Assembly (NCBI GenBank): GCA_900316925.1 | Contig: ONEU01000182.1 | Span: 1 to 23,068, forward strand | Origin: an uncultured Eubacteriales bacterium | GTDB lineage: Bacteria; Bacillota; Clostridia; Oscillospirales; Acutalibacteraceae | Direction of reading: 5' to 3' | DNA length: 23,068 bases | Part shown: positions 22,162-23,068 of the stretch, piece by piece | Layout: every line of letters begins with the position of its first letter | Numbering within the stretch: the first letter of the stretch is position 1 | The notes under the pieces: generated by a model | Databases searched by the model: none | Told to the model about the DNA's origin: nothing | Seen by the model: the letters and a program-made list of their open reading frames with translations, nothing else | Translations under genes and position numbers: made by a program

Positions 22162-23068
22162 ATGGCAAAACAGATTGCTTACGGCGAAGAGGCAAGAAAA
22201 GCTCTGATGAGCGGTATTGACCAGCTCGCCAATACAGTGAAGATCACACTCGGCCCGAAGGGCAGAAATGTGGTACTTGATAAGAAATTCGGCGCTCCGC
22301 TCATCACCAACGACGGCGTGACCATCGCAAAGGAGATTGAGCTGGACGACGCTTTTGAAAACATGGGCGCACAGCTTGTCAAGGAAGTATCCATCAAGAC
22401 AAATGATGTGGCCGGAGACGGTACAACCACCGCTACCCTGCTGGCACAGGCACTCATCCGCGAGGGTATGAAGAACGTCACCGCAGGCGCTAACCCGATG
22501 ATTCTCAAAAAGGGCATCAGCAAGGCTGTTGACACCACCGTTGCGGCTCTGAAAGAGAACTCCAAGCAGGTGGAAGGCTCCAAGGATATCGCAAGAGTCG
22601 CAACCATCTCTGCCGGCGACGAAGTGATCGGCAACCTGATCGCAGAAGCTATGGAGAAGGTTGGCAATGACGGCGTTATCACCGTGGAAGAGTCCAAGAC
22701 TGCCGAGACATACTCCGAGGTCGTTGAGGGTATGATGTTCGACAGAGGCTACATCACTCCTTATATGTGCACCGATACCGATAAGATGGAGGCTGTGATC
22801 GACGACGCCTTCATCCTCGTTACCGATAAGAAGATTTCCAACATCCAGGAGATCCTGCCTCTGCTCGAAGAGATCGTCAAGGCAGGCCAGAAGCTGGTCA
22901 TCATTGCTGAGGACATCGAGGGCGAGGCTCTCACCACCCTGATCCTGAACAAGCTGCGCGGCACCTTCACCTGCGTTGGCGTCAAGGCTCCCGGCTTCGG
23001 TGACAGAAGAAAGGAAATGCTCCGTGATATCGCTGTTCTGACCGGCGGCCAGGTCATCTCCTCCGAGA
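22162..23068 (+). CDS. groEL: GroEL chaperonin (Hsp60), 3' end cut by window edge
   Basis: The first 302 residues are present; the frame runs open to the last base. Visible hallmarks: N-terminal MAKQIAYGEEARKALMSGID, TLGPKGRNVVLDKKFGAP, the ATP-site blocks NDGVTIAKEIELDD and DVAGDGTTTATLLAQ (with the catalytic Asp), VGNDGVITVEES, the apical-domain FDRGYITPYM and IIAEDIEGEALTTLILNKLRG, then KAPGFGDRRKEML. It is about 55% of the usual length of roughly 540 residues. ACGGAGG precedes the ATG by about 10 nt. Nothing suggests truncation other than the window end. Confidence 0.98.
   Translation, partial: MAKQIAYGEEARKALMSGIDQLANTVKITLGPKGRNVVLDKKFGAPLITNDGVTIAKEIELDDAFENMGAQLVKEVSIKTNDVAGDGTTTATLLAQALIREGMKNVTAGANPMILKKGISKAVDTTVAALKENSKQVEGSKDIARVATISAGDEVIGNLIAEAMEKVGNDGVITVEESKTAETYSEVVEGMMFDRGYITPYMCTDTDKMEAVIDDAFILVTDKKISNIQEILPLLEEIVKAGQKLVIIAEDIEGEALTTLILNKLRGTFTCVGVKAPGFGDRRKEMLRDIAVLTGGQVISSE

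Overview
The window reads as a chromosomal segment of a Clostridia-class Firmicute, probably an Oscillospiraceae/Ruminococcus-like gut anaerobe. This is inference. It rests on the ctsR-mcsA-mcsB-clpC stress operon with CtsR boxes, the CIRCE-controlled groESL, strong AGGAGG-type ribosome binding sites, moderately high GC coding sequence, and a clostridial-style purine operon with a free-standing AICAR transformylase. Nearly all genes lie on the + strand. One short gene, a MecA-family adaptor, is on the - strand. I see no rRNA, tRNA, CRISPR array or intact insertion sequence.

Layout. (1) Positions 1-3347: a 5'-truncated MBOAT O-acyltransferase (AlgI-like), a DHHW/AlgJ-like partner protein and an EamA/DMT transporter, ended by a bidirectional terminator. 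(2) Positions 3376-5313: a MecA-like ClpC adaptor on the - strand and a divergent DUF3810 membrane metallopeptidase-like gene, with a promoter for each in the space between them. (3) Positions 5429-9304: a 1291-residue signalling protein with a receiver-like domain, HD-GYP, PAS, GGDEF, EAL and second PAS and GGDEF domains. Only the HD-GYP domain keeps its catalytic motifs. A perfect palindrome sits in its leader. (4) Positions 9431-14164: ctsR-mcsA-mcsB-clpC under one promoter covered by three CtsR boxes, closed by a strong terminator. (5) Positions 14208-21663: a purine operon, purE-purF-purM-purN-(PurO-type IMP cyclohydrolase)-small ORF-AICAR transformylase-purD, closed by a terminator. (6) From 21733 to the window end: groES and a 3'-truncated groEL behind an unusually long CIRCE palindrome.

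How the genes work together. The stress genes form the two classical Firmicute heat-shock regulons side by side: CtsR/McsAB/ClpC protein arginine phosphorylation and degradation, and HrcA/GroE folding. A MecA-type adaptor that could feed ClpC lies about 6 kb away. The purine genes cover PRPP to phosphoribosylamine (PurF), GAR synthesis (PurD), GAR formylation (PurN), AIR synthesis (PurM), carboxylation (PurE), and the last two steps by separate proteins: a eukaryote-like AICAR transformylase domain and an archaeal-type IMP cyclohydrolase. purS/L/Q, purC, purB and purK are not in the window.

The least ordinary structures are these: the purO/AICAR-transformylase boundary, where an orphan 84-codon ORF sits between two imperfect copies of the gene junction; the large HD-GYP protein with four decayed signalling domains; and the palindromic leader in front of it.
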